Shown here one piece after another: positions 7,492 to 16,875 of a stretch of DNA of 64,000 bases (its first letter is position 1; each line of letters opens with the position of its first letter). The stretch spans positions 372,001 to 436,000 of the forward strand of contig NZ_CABVMM010000001.1 of NCBI RefSeq assembly GCF_902499555.1, written 5' to 3'. The DNA is from Mesonia oceanica. Its GTDB lineage: Bacteria; Bacteroidota; Bacteroidia; Flavobacteriales; Flavobacteriaceae. The notes beneath the pieces are model-generated. The model was given only the letters and a program-made list of their open reading frames with translations. It was not told where the DNA came from and ran no database searches. Position numbers and translations under genes: made by a program.

Positions 7492-9570
7492 ATGAGTACA
7501 CCAAAAAGATATACCATTACGGCGGCTTTGCCTTACACCAACGGACCTATTCATATTGGTCATTTAGCAGGGGTTTATGTGCCTGCAGATATTTATGTAA
7601 GATATTTAAGAAAACGAGGGAAAGATGTAGTTTTTGTCTGCGGAAGTGATGAACACGGTGTGCCCATTACCATTAAAGCAAAAAAAGAAGGCGTAACGCC
7701 ACAAGATGTGGTGGATAAGTACGACGGAATCATTAGAAAGTCATTCCAAGATTTTGGGATAGCTTTTGATAATTATTCGCGTACGTCTTCCAAAATTCAT
7801 CACCAAACGGCCTCCGATTTTTTTCAGAAATTATACGATGAAGATAAGTTTATTGAAGAAGTGACGCAGCAACTGTACGATGAAGAAGCACAACAATTCT
7901 TAGCCGATCGTTTTGTGGTGGGTACTTGTCCTAAGTGTGGTTTTGAAGAAAGTTATGGCGACCAATGCGAAAAATGTGGAACTTCCCATAACGCCACTGA
8001 TTTAATTAACCCAAAATCGGCCATCACCGGAGCTACGCCTATTTTAAAAGAAACGCGCCATTGGTTTTTACCCTTAGATCAATACGAGCCTTTTCTAAAA
8101 GAATGGATACTAAAAGAGCATAAAAAAGATTGGAAGTCTAATGTTTATGGACAATGTAAATCATGGATTGATGATGGTCTGCGTGCGCGTGCCGTAACGC
8201 GTGATTTAGATTGGGGAATTCCCGTTCCTGTGGAAGGTGGTGAAGGTAAAGTACTTTACGTTTGGTTTGATGCGCCTATTGGTTACATTTCTGCGACCAA
8301 GCAATGGGCAGAACGTGAAGGCAAAGATTGGGAGCCTTATTGGAAAGATGAAGACACCAAATTGGTTCATTTTATAGGGAAAGATAATATTGTCTTTCAT
8401 TGTATTATTTTCCCGGTGATGCTAAAAGCGCACGGTGATTATATATTGCCGGATAATGTGCCTGCCAATGAGTTTTTAAACTTAGAAGGAAATAAGCTTT
8501 CCACCTCAAAAAATTGGGCGGTTTGGTTACATGAGTATTTAGAGGATTTTCCGGGAAAAGAAGATGTGTTGCGTTATGTGTTAACCGCCAATGCCCCAGA
8601 AACGAAAGATAACGATTTTACGTGGAAAGATTTTCAGCAGCGTAATAACAGTGAATTGGTAGCTATTTTCGGTAACTTTATCAACCGTGTGGTGGTATTA
8701 ACCAATAAATATTATGATGGAAAAGTACCCAGTCCAGCAGAATTGACAGAAATTGATGAGCAAACCTTAGCCGAGTTAAAAGCCTATCCATCGGTTATTG
8801 CCAGTTCTATTGAAAAATACCGTTTTAGAGAAGCTCAGGCTGAATTGATGAATGTCGCTCGATTGGGGAATAAATACTTAGCCGATGAAGAACCTTGGAA
8901 AACTTTTAAAACTGACAAAGAGCGGACACAAACCGTAATGTATGTGGCGCTTCAAATTGCTTCCGCTTTAGCAACCTTGAGTGAACCGTTCTTACCGTTT
9001 ACTTCAGAGAAGTTGAAAAAAATGCTGAACTTAAATGATGCTGTCATCTCGAGCGGAGTCGAAAGGTCTTGGGAAGATATTGCTACAGATAAAGTATTAT
9101 TAGAAAAAGATCACCAAATCGGTAAAGCAGAACTATTATTTGCAAAGGTGGAAGATGAAGAAATTCAAAAACAAATTGACAAATTGGAAGCGACTAAGAA
9201 AGTTAATGCAACAGAAGAAGCAGAAGTAATTCCGCAAAAAGAATTCATAGAATTTGACGATTTTACCAAACTCGATCTTCGTGTAGGAACTATTCTAGAA
9301 GCCGAAAAAATGCCGAAAGCCAAAAAGCTTTTGGTCCTCAAAGTAGATACAGGTATCGATAAAAGAACCATAGTTTCCGGTATTGCCGAACATTTTAAAC
9401 CCGAAGATATCATTGGGAAAAAAGTAAGTGTGGTAGCCAATTTAAAACCAATCAAGCTCCGTGGTACCTTAAGTGAAGGAATGATTTTAATGACGGAAAC
9501 AGCCGATGGAAAATTAGTGTTTGTGAATCCAGATGAAAACGGAGTAAATAGCGGAACGGTAATCTCTTAA
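7492..9570 (+). CDS. metG: Methionyl-tRNA synthetase
   Basis: 692 residues, the full two-part form. The N-terminal class I catalytic domain has the HIGH motif in [13 protein letters not shown] (residues about 14-26) and the KMSKS equivalent KLSTS near residue 335. A zinc knuckle [18 protein letters not shown] lies near 146-163. The C-terminal OB-fold tRNA-binding domain runs from about [14 protein letters not shown] to the end. An extra segment [10 protein letters not shown] near residues 518-527 is encoded by what looks like a dispersed repeat (see the separate entry). Charges tRNA-Met and initiator tRNA in the cytosol. Confidence 0.98.
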   Translation: MSTPKRYTITAALPYTNGPIHIGHLAGVYVPADIYVRYLRKRGKDVVFVCGSDEHGVPITIKAKKEGVTPQDVVDKYDGIIRKSFQDFGIAFDNYSRTSSKIHHQTASDFFQKLYDEDKFIEEVTQQLYDEEAQQFLADRFVVGTCPKCGFEESYGDQCEKCGTSHNATDLINPKSAITGATPILKETRHWFLPLDQYEPFLKEWILKEHKKDWKSNVYGQCKSWIDDGLRARAVTRDLDWGIPVPVEGGEGKVLYVWFDAPIGYISATKQWAEREGKDWEPYWKDEDTKLVHFIGKDNIVFHCIIFPVMLKAHGDYILPDNVPANEFLNLEGNKLSTSKNWAVWLHEYLEDFPGKEDVLRYVLTANAPETKDNDFTWKDFQQRNNSELVAIFGNFINRVVVLTNKYYDGKVPSPAELTEIDEQTLAELKAYPSVIASSIEKYRFREAQAELMNVARLGNKYLADEEPWKTFKTDKERTQTVMYVALQIASALATLSEPFLPFTSEKLKKMLNLNDAVISSGVERSWEDIATDKVLLEKDHQIGKAELLFAKVEDEEIQKQIDKLEATKKVNATEEAEVIPQKEFIEFDDFTKLDLRVGTILEAEKMPKAKKLLVLKVDTGIDKRTIVSGIAEHFKPEDIIGKKVSVVANLKPIKLRGTLSEGMILMTETADGKLVFVNPDENGVNSGTVIS
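9041..9073 (+). repeat. Palindromic-type repeat embedded in metG
   Basis: CTGTCATCTCGAGCGGAGTC followed by GAAAGGTCTTGGG lies inside metG. I recall very similar sequence (TCTCGA...CTCGAGATGACA type) as a dispersed intergenic repeat in flavobacterial genomes. Here 30 nt insert in frame and encode about ten residues between the catalytic/anticodon region and the linker to the tRNA-binding domain. No second copy was noticed in this window. Confidence 0.6.
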
Positions 9571-9571
9571 G

Positions 9572-11008
9572 ATGAAAAAGTTTTATTTTCTATTTGTAAT
9601 AGTATTATTAAGTTTTTTGGTAAAAGGCCAGCAAATTTATAATATCCCTAATAATTTAAAAGATAGTAATCGCTCAATTAAGGATGTTTTTATCATTAGT
9701 AATGAAACGACCAAAAACTTAACTCTTTTTATAGACGATAATAAAACGTTCAATGCATACCTCTATGATAAAGATATGCAACGCTTAGATGAGTTATCCT
9801 CTGAAGGTTTACCTAATCGTTACAATGAAATCATTGGATATATTCAAAAAGAAAATCAAACTATTCTTTTCTTAAAACATGGAAATAATAAAAATTTCGG
9901 TGCTATTATCTTTAATTTTAAAACTAAAAAATCATCTGAAATTGAATTCGATTTCAAATTAAAAAAAGGAGAGTATATAGAAAGTCTTAGTAAAAACGGG
10001 AAGTTCTATTTGCTTTCTACAGATAAGAAAAAATCTGTAATAAATTGTTTTGAGTTTACCGGAATTGATTACAAAGAACATCAAATAGTATTAAATCAGG
10101 ATTTCAGGATAGAAGATAACAAACAGAAAAACCTGTATGAGATGCTCAAAAATCTAAAAAAGAGTAGTCCAGATCCTCTTGAAATTCGAAAAATGGACAC
10201 CAATTATCCAATTGGAGTGGCCTGGGCAGGTGCTATGAACAAACTTTATGAAACTGAAAAAGGTTTTGAATTAACCTTAGACAAAAGCATTTACGAAACC
10301 TATCTTATAGACGTAGATTTAAACAAATATAACGCAGAAATAGAACATTTTGAAAAACCTTATTTTTCTACGAAAGAGAGATTTTTCAGTAAATCTTTTC
10401 TGCTTAATGATAATATTTATCAAATTGTAGGGAACTCAGAAGAACTTTTCTTTGAAGCCAGAAATAGGGAAACAGGCAAGCTACTTAAAGAAATACATTT
10501 GAATGACGATGAAAAAATTACGTTTGCAAACACTCCTGATATTCAGGATGAAGATGGAGACATGTATATTCCAAAAGATGAACTAAAGAAAACTTCTAAA
10601 TTTTTAAAAAAAATTGATAATGAAGATATTGCTGTTTCTGTTCAAAAAGATAACAATCGTTATGTTGTGAATATAGGCAGCTATTCTAAAGCCTATCATG
10701 GAAATACAGCTGTTAGCATAGGACCAATGGGTATGGTCCAAGTTATGCCATATGGTGACAATTTCGATCAATCTCCATATCTTTGGTATGCTTACACAAA
10801 CCCTATTCGCATAAAATGCTTATTCGATAGCAATTTTAATCATATTGAAGGAGAAGTTCCAGAAAATGCTTTCGACCGTATAAAAAAATACGCCAAAACT
10901 CTACACGATCAGATTGCTGAAAATGTTTTTAAGTGGAATAATAAAATTTATTACGCTTACTATAATAAAGAAACAGAAGCTTACCGAATTGTAGACTTTT
11001 CAAAATAA
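9572..11008 (+). CDS. Secreted protein of unknown function
   Basis: 478 residues with a cleavable signal peptide MKKFYFLFVIVLLSFLVKGQQ. The body is rich in Lys, Asn and aromatic residues and reads as repeated beta-strands (FNAYLYDKDMQRLDEL, GAIIFNFKTKKSSEIEF), possibly a propeller-like fold. It contains a Gly/Met-rich patch SIGPMGMVQVMPYGDNFDQ near residue 390. It starts one base after the metG stop codon, so it is probably cotranscribed. No family recognised. Confidence 0.8.
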   Translation: MKKFYFLFVIVLLSFLVKGQQIYNIPNNLKDSNRSIKDVFIISNETTKNLTLFIDDNKTFNAYLYDKDMQRLDELSSEGLPNRYNEIIGYIQKENQTILFLKHGNNKNFGAIIFNFKTKKSSEIEFDFKLKKGEYIESLSKNGKFYLLSTDKKKSVINCFEFTGIDYKEHQIVLNQDFRIEDNKQKNLYEMLKNLKKSSPDPLEIRKMDTNYPIGVAWAGAMNKLYETEKGFELTLDKSIYETYLIDVDLNKYNAEIEHFEKPYFSTKERFFSKSFLLNDNIYQIVGNSEELFFEARNRETGKLLKEIHLNDDEKITFANTPDIQDEDGDMYIPKDELKKTSKFLKKIDNEDIAVSVQKDNNRYVVNIGSYSKAYHGNTAVSIGPMGMVQVMPYGDNFDQSPYLWYAYTNPIRIKCLFDSNFNHIEGEVPENAFDRIKKYAKTLHDQIAENVFKWNNKIYYAYYNKETEAYRIVDFSK

Positions 11009-11020
11009 ATAGCTACTATT

Positions 11021-11923
11021 TTGCTCAAAATTGCTTTTCATCCCAGTTATGTTTATCCCTTACCACCTAAACATCGCTTTCCTATGGAAAAGTACGAGTT
11101 GCTTCCACAGCAATTATTGCTAGAAGGAACGTGTACGGAAGAAAACTTTTTTGAACCAGAACTTCCCAACGATAAATATATTTGTGCGGTTCATGATCCC
11201 GATTATTATTACGACTTTCTCAATCTAAAACTTTCCCAGAAAGAAATTAGAAGAACCGGTTTTCCGTTATCTCGGGCTTTAGTGGCTAGAGAACGTTTAA
11301 TTGCCGGAGGAACGATCATGGCTTCAGAATTTGCTTTGCAACACGGTATAGCGATGAATATCGCCGGAGGAACGCATCACGCTTATAGCAATCGAGGGGA
11401 AGGGTTTTGCATGCTGAATGATCAAGCCATTGCGGCCAGATATCTTCAGCAGCAAAAATTAGCCGAAAAAATATTAATCATCGATTTAGATGTACATCAA
11501 GGCAACGGAACCGCAGAAATTTTTGGAGGAGATGATTCAGTCTTTACCTTTTCGATGCACGGTGAGAAAAACTATCCGTTTAAAAAAGAAAAATCAGATG
11601 TAGATATTGGTTTAGCCAACGAGACGAAAGATGAAGAATATCTTAAGATTTTAAAAGAAACGCTTCCGCAGTTAATTGAAGAAGTAAAGCCTGATTTTGT
11701 ATTTTATCTTTCTGGGGTAGACGTCTTGGAAACAGATCAACTAGGGAAATTAAGCCTCTCGATTAAAGCTTGTAAGGAACGGGACCGATTTGTATTGCAA
11801 AGTTTAAAAGATAAAAACCTTCCGGTAGAATGTAGTATGGGAGGCGGATATTCTAAAGAGATTAAACACATTGTGGAAGCGCACGCCAATACCTATCGCT
11901 TAGCTCAAGAAATATTCTATTGA
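11021..11923 (+). CDS. Histone deacetylase / acetoin-utilisation family hydrolase
   Basis: 300 residues, typical for bacterial class-II-like HDAC proteins (AcuC/acetylpolyamine amidohydrolase group), which remove acyl groups from lysine or polyamines with a catalytic zinc. Visible: AGGTHHAYSNRGEGFCMLND with the paired catalytic His, the zinc ligands in IIDLDVHQGNGTAEIF (D and H), SGVDVLETDQLGKLSLS with the third zinc Asp, and GGGYSKEI near the end. The start is a TTG 12 bases after the previous stop; MLKIAFHPSYVYPLPPKHRF is the family N-terminus. Confidence 0.92.
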   Translation: MLKIAFHPSYVYPLPPKHRFPMEKYELLPQQLLLEGTCTEENFFEPELPNDKYICAVHDPDYYYDFLNLKLSQKEIRRTGFPLSRALVARERLIAGGTIMASEFALQHGIAMNIAGGTHHAYSNRGEGFCMLNDQAIAARYLQQQKLAEKILIIDLDVHQGNGTAEIFGGDDSVFTFSMHGEKNYPFKKEKSDVDIGLANETKDEEYLKILKETLPQLIEEVKPDFVFYLSGVDVLETDQLGKLSLSIKACKERDRFVLQSLKDKNLPVECSMGGGYSKEIKHIVEAHANTYRLAQEIFY

Positions 11924-12042
11924 TACCAACTCTAACACCTTTTCTAACTAGTTTAAGTGAAATCTCTCACCATCTTGAAAGTTATTTTTTTCTAAAAGTC
12001 TAAGGCTAGACAATAGGATTTTTTGAACTTTAAATAAAAAAG

Positions 12043-13053
12043 ATGAATACGAAAGAAAATAAAACTAGAATTGTAAGATTTCATGAGACAGGGGAGGCTG
12101 AGGTTTTAAAAATTGAAGAGGTTCCTCTTGAAGAACCGAAAGCCAATGAAGTGAGAATTAAGGTAGAAGCTATTGGTTTAAACCGTGCAGAAGTAGCCTT
12201 TAGAGCAGGTAATTATTTAGAACAACCAAAATTCCCATCAAAAATAGGCTATGAAGCCAGTGGCGTGGTTGATGCGATTGGCAGTGAAGTACAGTCGGTT
12301 AAAGTTGGTGATAAGGTAAGTACAATTCCTTCCTTTTCTATGAATGATTACGGTACCTATGGCGAAACGGCCATTTTACCTGAACATGCAGTAACCACCT
12401 ATCCCGCTCAACTTTCTGCTGTAGAAGCCACTTCTATTTGGATGCCATTTACTACTGCCTATGGCGGACTTATTGAAAATGGAAAATTAAAAAAAGATGA
12501 TTTTGTTTTAATTACTGCTGCCAGCAGTAGTGTGGGGTTAGCAGCCATACAAATAACCAAATCTAAAGGGGGGATTGCTATTGCTACTACTAGAAAAGAA
12601 GAGAAAAAGCAATATTTATTAGATGCCGGAGCAGATCATGTAATTGTTACAGACGATGAAGATTTAGTAGAAAGAACTCAAGAAATTACTGATGGGAATG
12701 GTATTGACATTAGTTTTGATCCAATCGGAGCTGAGATGGTTGCGTCTTTAACGAAAGCAGCAGGAGAAGAAAGTAAAATTATTCAATACGGATCTTTAAC
12801 AACTAAAAATGTTGATTATCCTTTATTTCCCATATTGAGTAAAAGATTAACCATTAAAGGATACATATTGTTGGATATCACAACAGACAAAGAGAAACGT
12901 AAGAAGGCAAAAGATTTTGTAGTTAAAGGGATCGAAGAGGGGAGTTTGACGCCTACGATAGATAAAACCTTTGCTTTTGAGAAAATTGTAGATGCCCATA
13001 AATACATGGAATCCAATCAGCAAAAAGGAAAAATTGTAGTGGTTGTAAACTAA
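12043..13053 (+). CDS. Zinc-type alcohol dehydrogenase / quinone oxidoreductase family (MDR)
   Basis: 336 residues. The N-terminal GroES-like domain shows IGLNRAEVAFRAGNY and KIGYEASGVVDAIG; the Rossmann domain shows LITAASSSVGLAAIQITKSKGG for NAD(P)H binding and DGNGIDISFDPIG. The usual structural-zinc four-Cys lobe is absent, which places it nearer to quinone oxidoreductases than to classical ADH. The substrate cannot be predicted. It has its own upstream gap of 119 bases and a terminator. Confidence 0.9.
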   Translation: MNTKENKTRIVRFHETGEAEVLKIEEVPLEEPKANEVRIKVEAIGLNRAEVAFRAGNYLEQPKFPSKIGYEASGVVDAIGSEVQSVKVGDKVSTIPSFSMNDYGTYGETAILPEHAVTTYPAQLSAVEATSIWMPFTTAYGGLIENGKLKKDDFVLITAASSSVGLAAIQITKSKGGIAIATTRKEEKKQYLLDAGADHVIVTDDEDLVERTQEITDGNGIDISFDPIGAEMVASLTKAAGEESKIIQYGSLTTKNVDYPLFPILSKRLTIKGYILLDITTDKEKRKKAKDFVVKGIEEGSLTPTIDKTFAFEKIVDAHKYMESNQQKGKIVVVVN

Positions 13054-13056
13054 TAA

Positions 13057-13103
13057 AAAAGGAAATCTTGGCTGATTTATTTAGCTAAGGTTTCCTTTCT
13101 TTT
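13057..13103 (+). terminator. Terminator after the MDR oxidoreductase gene
   Basis: AAAGGAAATCTTGGCT pairs with AGCTAAGGTTTCCTTT (two G-U pairs) and is followed by CTTTTT, a few bases after the stop codon. Confidence 0.8.
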
Positions 13104-13148
13104 TCTGAAAATTTGAATTGAAATTAATGGAAATGCAAAGATGAAAAA

Positions 13149-13613
13149 TCAACTTTTCCAGTTATAGCCTTGTATTTCTAAAGCAGCTTTTAAAACATCT
13201 TTTTGGCTAATAAGGCCGATTAGTTTTCCTTGTTCACAAACGGGAAACCTTCTTTTCTTTAAGCTTAAAAACTTATTGGCTACATCAAATAAATGCATAT
13301 CTGGGCTTACCGTCTCTACCTCTTTAGCCATGTAATTTTCAACAGTCATATTCTCCATAGGTTGGTTGTAATAACGTGATTCTGAAATTTGCTTTATACA
13401 ATCTCCTTCAGAAATGATCCCTATTAATTCGTTTTGTTGATTAACGACAGGACCTCCGGAAATTCTATATTTTAATAAAGTTTCCATCACCTCTAAAACA
13501 CTTTGTCCTGCATAGAATTTGTACATATTTACCGTCATAAAATCTTCAACGGTAATATTTTCTGAAGTAGCAATAACCCCTATTTGTTTTCCTTGAAAGT
13601 TCTTGATTCCCAT
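13149..13613 (-). CDS. Tandem CBS-domain protein
   Basis: 154 residues with two CBS motifs: one around FMTVNMYKFYAGQSVLEVMETLLKYR...GISEGD (residues about 25-75) and one around ENYMAKEVETVSPDMHLFDVANKF...GLISQKDVL (about 90-147). Such pairs form a Bateman module that binds adenosyl ligands and usually regulates a partner. No catalytic domain is attached and no partner gene is adjacent, so the regulated process is unknown. Confidence 0.9.
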   Translation of the reverse strand: MGIKNFQGKQIGVIATSENITVEDFMTVNMYKFYAGQSVLEVMETLLKYRISGGPVVNQQNELIGIISEGDCIKQISESRYYNQPMENMTVENYMAKEVETVSPDMHLFDVANKFLSLKKRRFPVCEQGKLIGLISQKDVLKAALEIQGYNWKS

Positions 13614-13726
13614 AATACTTTAATTTTCAATTAATTAAAGATAACGTAATTTTTTGAATTATGAAAATGATAAAATAAGGAGTCTCTAGATGTGATTTTG
13701 GTAATTTAAAAGTGTTTTATTGATAT

Positions 13727-13762
13727 AAAAAAGTGCCCTAGAAAACTCTAGAGCACTTTTTT
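13727..13762 (-). terminator. Terminator downstream of the ferritin-like gene pair
   Basis: AAAAGTGCCCTAGA and TCTAGAGCACTTTT form a 14-bp stem with one mismatch, flanked by A and T runs, 20 bases after the stop of the gene at 13782. Confidence 0.75.
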
Positions 13763-13781
13763 AAAATGAAAAACAAGGCTA

Positions 13782-14639
13782 TTAGGATGCAATAAATAAA
13801 CTTGCAATAGCTGTAGCTTCGTCACCTGTTAAGATTTCATCATAAGCTTGAGAAGAAGCTTCTGCCGTAAATGGCGAACCACTTCCTAGAGTAGAAACAT
13901 CTACTCCTCCTTGTATTAAATTTTCTTCTCCGGCATATACCGCTTCTACACCTTCATTGGCGGCGGCTACACCAAGATCTGGAATCCCTGTATTATCTAA
14001 AGTAATCCAACCTTCTAGGCCTCGTAACCTTCTTATTTCTGAAGCATGTCTCGCCTCTACTGAGTGAATTTGAAGTGCAGCGGTTAATAAATCATCGTTG
14101 CCCATCAATGCTCCGGCTTGTCCTTTATAAGCTCTAACCCCTGTATCTTCAAAAGCTTGAGCTAAAATAAGAAGCTGTGCATAAGCTACTTCGTTTCCAC
14201 TATTATTTTCATTAAAAGGGTCAAAATTACCATCTACTGTAAAATCAAACGTGGGTTCGCTTACTGGGTTTTCCCCAAGAGATTCTAAGGTATTTTTTAA
14301 TAAATTTACATGAGCAGATTCATGCATTGAAATTTGCTGATAAATCGCTTCTGCTTTGGCATTGCTCGAGAGTACACCAGAAGCAAGAGCTTTAGCATAA
14401 AAATCTGCTTCCAAGTATTCTAAGGTCAAAGCTAATTGTAAAGCACCTACCGCATTATCTGTTTGAAACATAGTGGCAGCTTTTGCTTTGTTTGATAAAG
14501 TTGCCATCCCAAATGGAACGGCAGCTATGGCAGCTTTTTTACCAAGGGAAGAAAAGGTGCTAAAGGCATCTCTTCTAGAAGCTCCTTTTTTGGTAAGGTT
14601 TTCAGTGGTAAACTCGTCTAAAAATTTTATAAGATTCAT
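13782..14639 (-). CDS. Ferritin-like domain protein
   Basis: 285 residues. The ferritin-like four-helix core is recognisable by ALTLEYLEADFYAKAL, HESAHVNLLKNTLESLG, AFEDTGVRAYKGQAG and QIHSVEARHASEIRRLRG, with Glu and His-Glu pairs that would bind a di-metal centre. This is the Ferritin_2 / desiccation-related type found widely in Bacteroidetes. An N-terminal ASRRDAFSTFSSLGKKAAIAA stretch resembles a weak Tat-type signal. It pairs with the upstream gene at 14681, 41-bp gap, as an operon. Its redox or metal-storage role is inferred. Confidence 0.88.
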   Translation of the reverse strand: MNLIKFLDEFTTENLTKKGASRRDAFSTFSSLGKKAAIAAVPFGMATLSNKAKAATMFQTDNAVGALQLALTLEYLEADFYAKALASGVLSSNAKAEAIYQQISMHESAHVNLLKNTLESLGENPVSEPTFDFTVDGNFDPFNENNSGNEVAYAQLLILAQAFEDTGVRAYKGQAGALMGNDDLLTAALQIHSVEARHASEIRRLRGLEGWITLDNTGIPDLGVAAANEGVEAVYAGEENLIQGGVDVSTLGSGSPFTAEASSQAYDEILTGDEATAIASLFIAS

Positions 14640-14680
14640 AATATTGTTTTTTAAATTATTGAAATGATTAGTTACTTATT

Positions 14681-15421
14681 TTACGGCAATTGGTTTGCGG
14701 TAAATGGAGTAACAATAAATCCGCCTGCGGCATTAATGATTACTGATGGGTTTTCTGCACCATCCAAACCTGTGTTGGGATCTACAATATCATCTCCAGC
14801 AAAAAGTTTGAAGTCATCCATATCGTTACCTATAATACTTCTAATGGCAGCAGCGTGTCTTGCTTCTACAGAAACAATTTTGCCTGCGATTACTAAGTAA
14901 GCGGCAGTTTCAATAAGTTTACCGGCACCATTATAGGCCTTTACACCCGTATCTTCTAACAATTTAGCGGTGGATAATACAGAATCTCGATTAGAAAAAT
15001 CTACACTTGAAAAATCAAATTCTAAGCTTTCCGGTAATACGACCTCTGCATCAAAATTCGCATTTAAAGCGGCTTTAAAAAACTCCCTATGGTTGACTTC
15101 GTGGTTATATAAATCTTCCAAAATTTGTTTTTCTTCCATCGCAGCACCCGACCAATAAGAGCCATTAACTACTTTGGTATAAAACTCTGCTTCCAATTGC
15201 TCCAGTGCATACGCGTAATTAAGCACTCCTAAATCGCCTCCTCCTAAATCAAAAGTGTTTGGGTCCGGATCTGGAGTTGGTTCTGTGAAATCGTCATCAT
15301 CGCTACAGCTTAAAATTAAACCACTACCGGCAATCGCGAGTCCACTCATTTTTAAAAACTGTCTTCTTTTGTTCCCGTTTTTAGAAACAAAGCTTTCTAC
15401 TTTTACGTTTTTGTTCTTCAT
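14681..15421 (-). CDS. Ferritin-like domain lipoprotein with Tat-like signal
   Basis: The open frame extends to 15466, but the ATG at 15419-15421 gives MKNKNVKVESFVSKNGNK, which puts the twin-arginine motif KRRQFLKMSG and lipobox ILSC in a normal position, so I prefer it. After the acidic linker SDDDDFTEPTPDPDP come helices YALEQLEAEFYTKVV, NHEVNHREFFKAALN, LLEDTGVKAYNGAG and VSVEARHAAAIRS with the metal-binding Glu/His pattern. Tat export with a lipid anchor suggests folding with metal before secretion. First gene of a two-gene operon. Confidence 0.88.
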   Translation of the reverse strand: MKNKNVKVESFVSKNGNKRRQFLKMSGLAIAGSGLILSCSDDDDFTEPTPDPDPNTFDLGGGDLGVLNYAYALEQLEAEFYTKVVNGSYWSGAAMEEKQILEDLYNHEVNHREFFKAALNANFDAEVVLPESLEFDFSSVDFSNRDSVLSTAKLLEDTGVKAYNGAGKLIETAAYLVIAGKIVSVEARHAAAIRSIIGNDMDDFKLFAGDDIVDPNTGLDGAENPSVIINAAGGFIVTPFTANQLP

Positions 15422-15591
15422 AATAAAAATAAGTTTTGTTAATCTTATACGAGATCTACGCAGCAATACCGATTCTAGTTTTTAGAAAACAGGTTAAAAC
15501 TTTGTTATAGCTTGTTAAAAAATGTTAATTAAAGGTGTTTTTGTTAAAACTGAAAGGATCCGATTGAAGATGTTGTGGTTTCAAAGCGAGT

Positions 15592-15921
15592 TTATTTTAA
15601 AATAAGCAATTCATTAATCTGTACCTCAGTAATGTATCTTTTTTCTCCTGTTTTAGTTTCGTAGTTTCGAGAAGTAAGTTTTCCTTCTATCATGACTTCT
15701 TTTCCTTTTTCTAAATAATTCTCTATAATTTCTACCGTTTTTCCCCAAGCAATAAGACTATGCCATTGCGTGTTGGTTACTTTTTCACCTTTCGCATTTT
15801 TGTAAGTCTCATTAGTAGCTAAAGAAAATTTGGCTAATTTCTTTCCGCTTTCTAAGTAAATGATTTCTGGATTGTTTCCTAAGTTTCCAATTAACTGTAC
15901 TTTGTTTTTTAACGCATTCAT
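15592..15921 (-). CDS. ssb: Single-stranded DNA-binding protein
   Basis: The frame opens at 15960, but the ATG at 15919-15921 starts MNALKNKVQLIGNLGNNPEI, the canonical Ssb N-terminus, so I use it (109 residues). The OB fold is complete, with KFSLATNETY, TQWHSLIAWGKTVEIIENYLEKG and LTSRNYETKTGEKRYITEV. It lacks the long acidic C-terminal tail of the housekeeping Ssb, so it may be a short accessory paralog. Confidence 0.92.
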   Translation of the reverse strand: MNALKNKVQLIGNLGNNPEIIYLESGKKLAKFSLATNETYKNAKGEKVTNTQWHSLIAWGKTVEIIENYLEKGKEVMIEGKLTSRNYETKTGEKRYITEVQINELLILK

Positions 15922-16098
15922 AATTTTGAGTTTTAATAGTATTGAATTTCGTTCGTTCAATTCAACAGTACAAAGATGAAAACAGAGTAAAGTTTTAATT
16001 GGTTGATAAATAATTACTTGCGTTTGTAACCGTTTTTAAACGGTTGTAGTCGTTTGTAAATGATTTTATTTCCGTAGAAGATTTCTTATTTTTAGCTT

Positions 16099-16875
16099 AT
16101 GGAAAAACTATCAGTAACTATTATTCAAGCCGATTTACATTGGGAAAACGCTGAGCTTAATCGAGAAATGTTCAGTAAAAAAATAAATGAACTCAGCCTG
16201 TCAACCGATCTTATTGTCTTACCGGAAATGTTTACGACAGGGTTTTCAATGAATGCTGAAAATTTAGCGGAAGAAACCAATGGAAGTAGTTTAGCTTGGC
16301 TTCAACAACAGGCCAAGAAGTTTGAGGTGGCACTTACCGGAAGTGTCATTATTACCGAAAACAATAATTATTATAATCGTCTATTCTTTGTTTTTCCTGA
16401 CGGGAGTTTTAAAACTTACGATAAAAAACACCTATTTACGTTGGCTGATGAGCAAAATACCTATTCTGCAGGGAAAGAAAGGTTACTCGTGGAATATAAA
16501 GGCTGGAAAATATGTCCGTTGATTTGTTACGACCTTCGTTTTCCTGTTTGGTCCAGAAATACCGAAGATTTTGATTTATTGCTATACGTGGCTAATTGGC
16601 CTAAGAAACGAACGCAAGCTTGGGATGCACTATTAAAAGCAAGGGCAATAGAAAATATGTGCTACGTCGCAGGAGTAAACCGGGTTGGGTTCGATGGGAA
16701 TAGCCACGAATATTCAGGGCATTCGGCAATTTACGATATGCTGGGCAAGCAAATTTCGACCTTAAACCACGAGGTAGTTTTTTCAGAAACTATTCAATTG
16801 AGTAAACAGGAACTAAATGAAACCCGTAAACGTTTTGCTTTTTTAAACGATAAGGATGAGTTTACCTTAAAATAA
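16099..16875 (+). CDS. Nitrilase-superfamily amidohydrolase, probable omega-amidase
   Basis: 258 residues with the catalytic triad visible: Glu in LPEMFTTGFSM, Lys in YDKKHLF and Cys in LICYDLRFPVWSRN. The DLRFPVW context and length match YafV-type omega-amidases, which hydrolyse alpha-keto-glutaramate and similar amides as metabolite repair. The 3' end overlaps the convergent gene at 16862 by 14 bases. Confidence 0.92.
   Translation: MEKLSVTIIQADLHWENAELNREMFSKKINELSLSTDLIVLPEMFTTGFSMNAENLAEETNGSSLAWLQQQAKKFEVALTGSVIITENNNYYNRLFFVFPDGSFKTYDKKHLFTLADEQNTYSAGKERLLVEYKGWKICPLICYDLRFPVWSRNTEDFDLLLYVANWPKKRTQAWDALLKARAIENMCYVAGVNRVGFDGNSHEYSGHSAIYDMLGKQISTLNHEVVFSETIQLSKQELNETRKRFAFLNDKDEFTLK

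Noticed and set aside
7287..7517. A 76-codon minus-strand frame between the lipoprotein gene and metG
   Set aside because: It overlaps the metG start and the lipoprotein start, has no start-site signals and its composition is that of AT-rich non-coding DNA.
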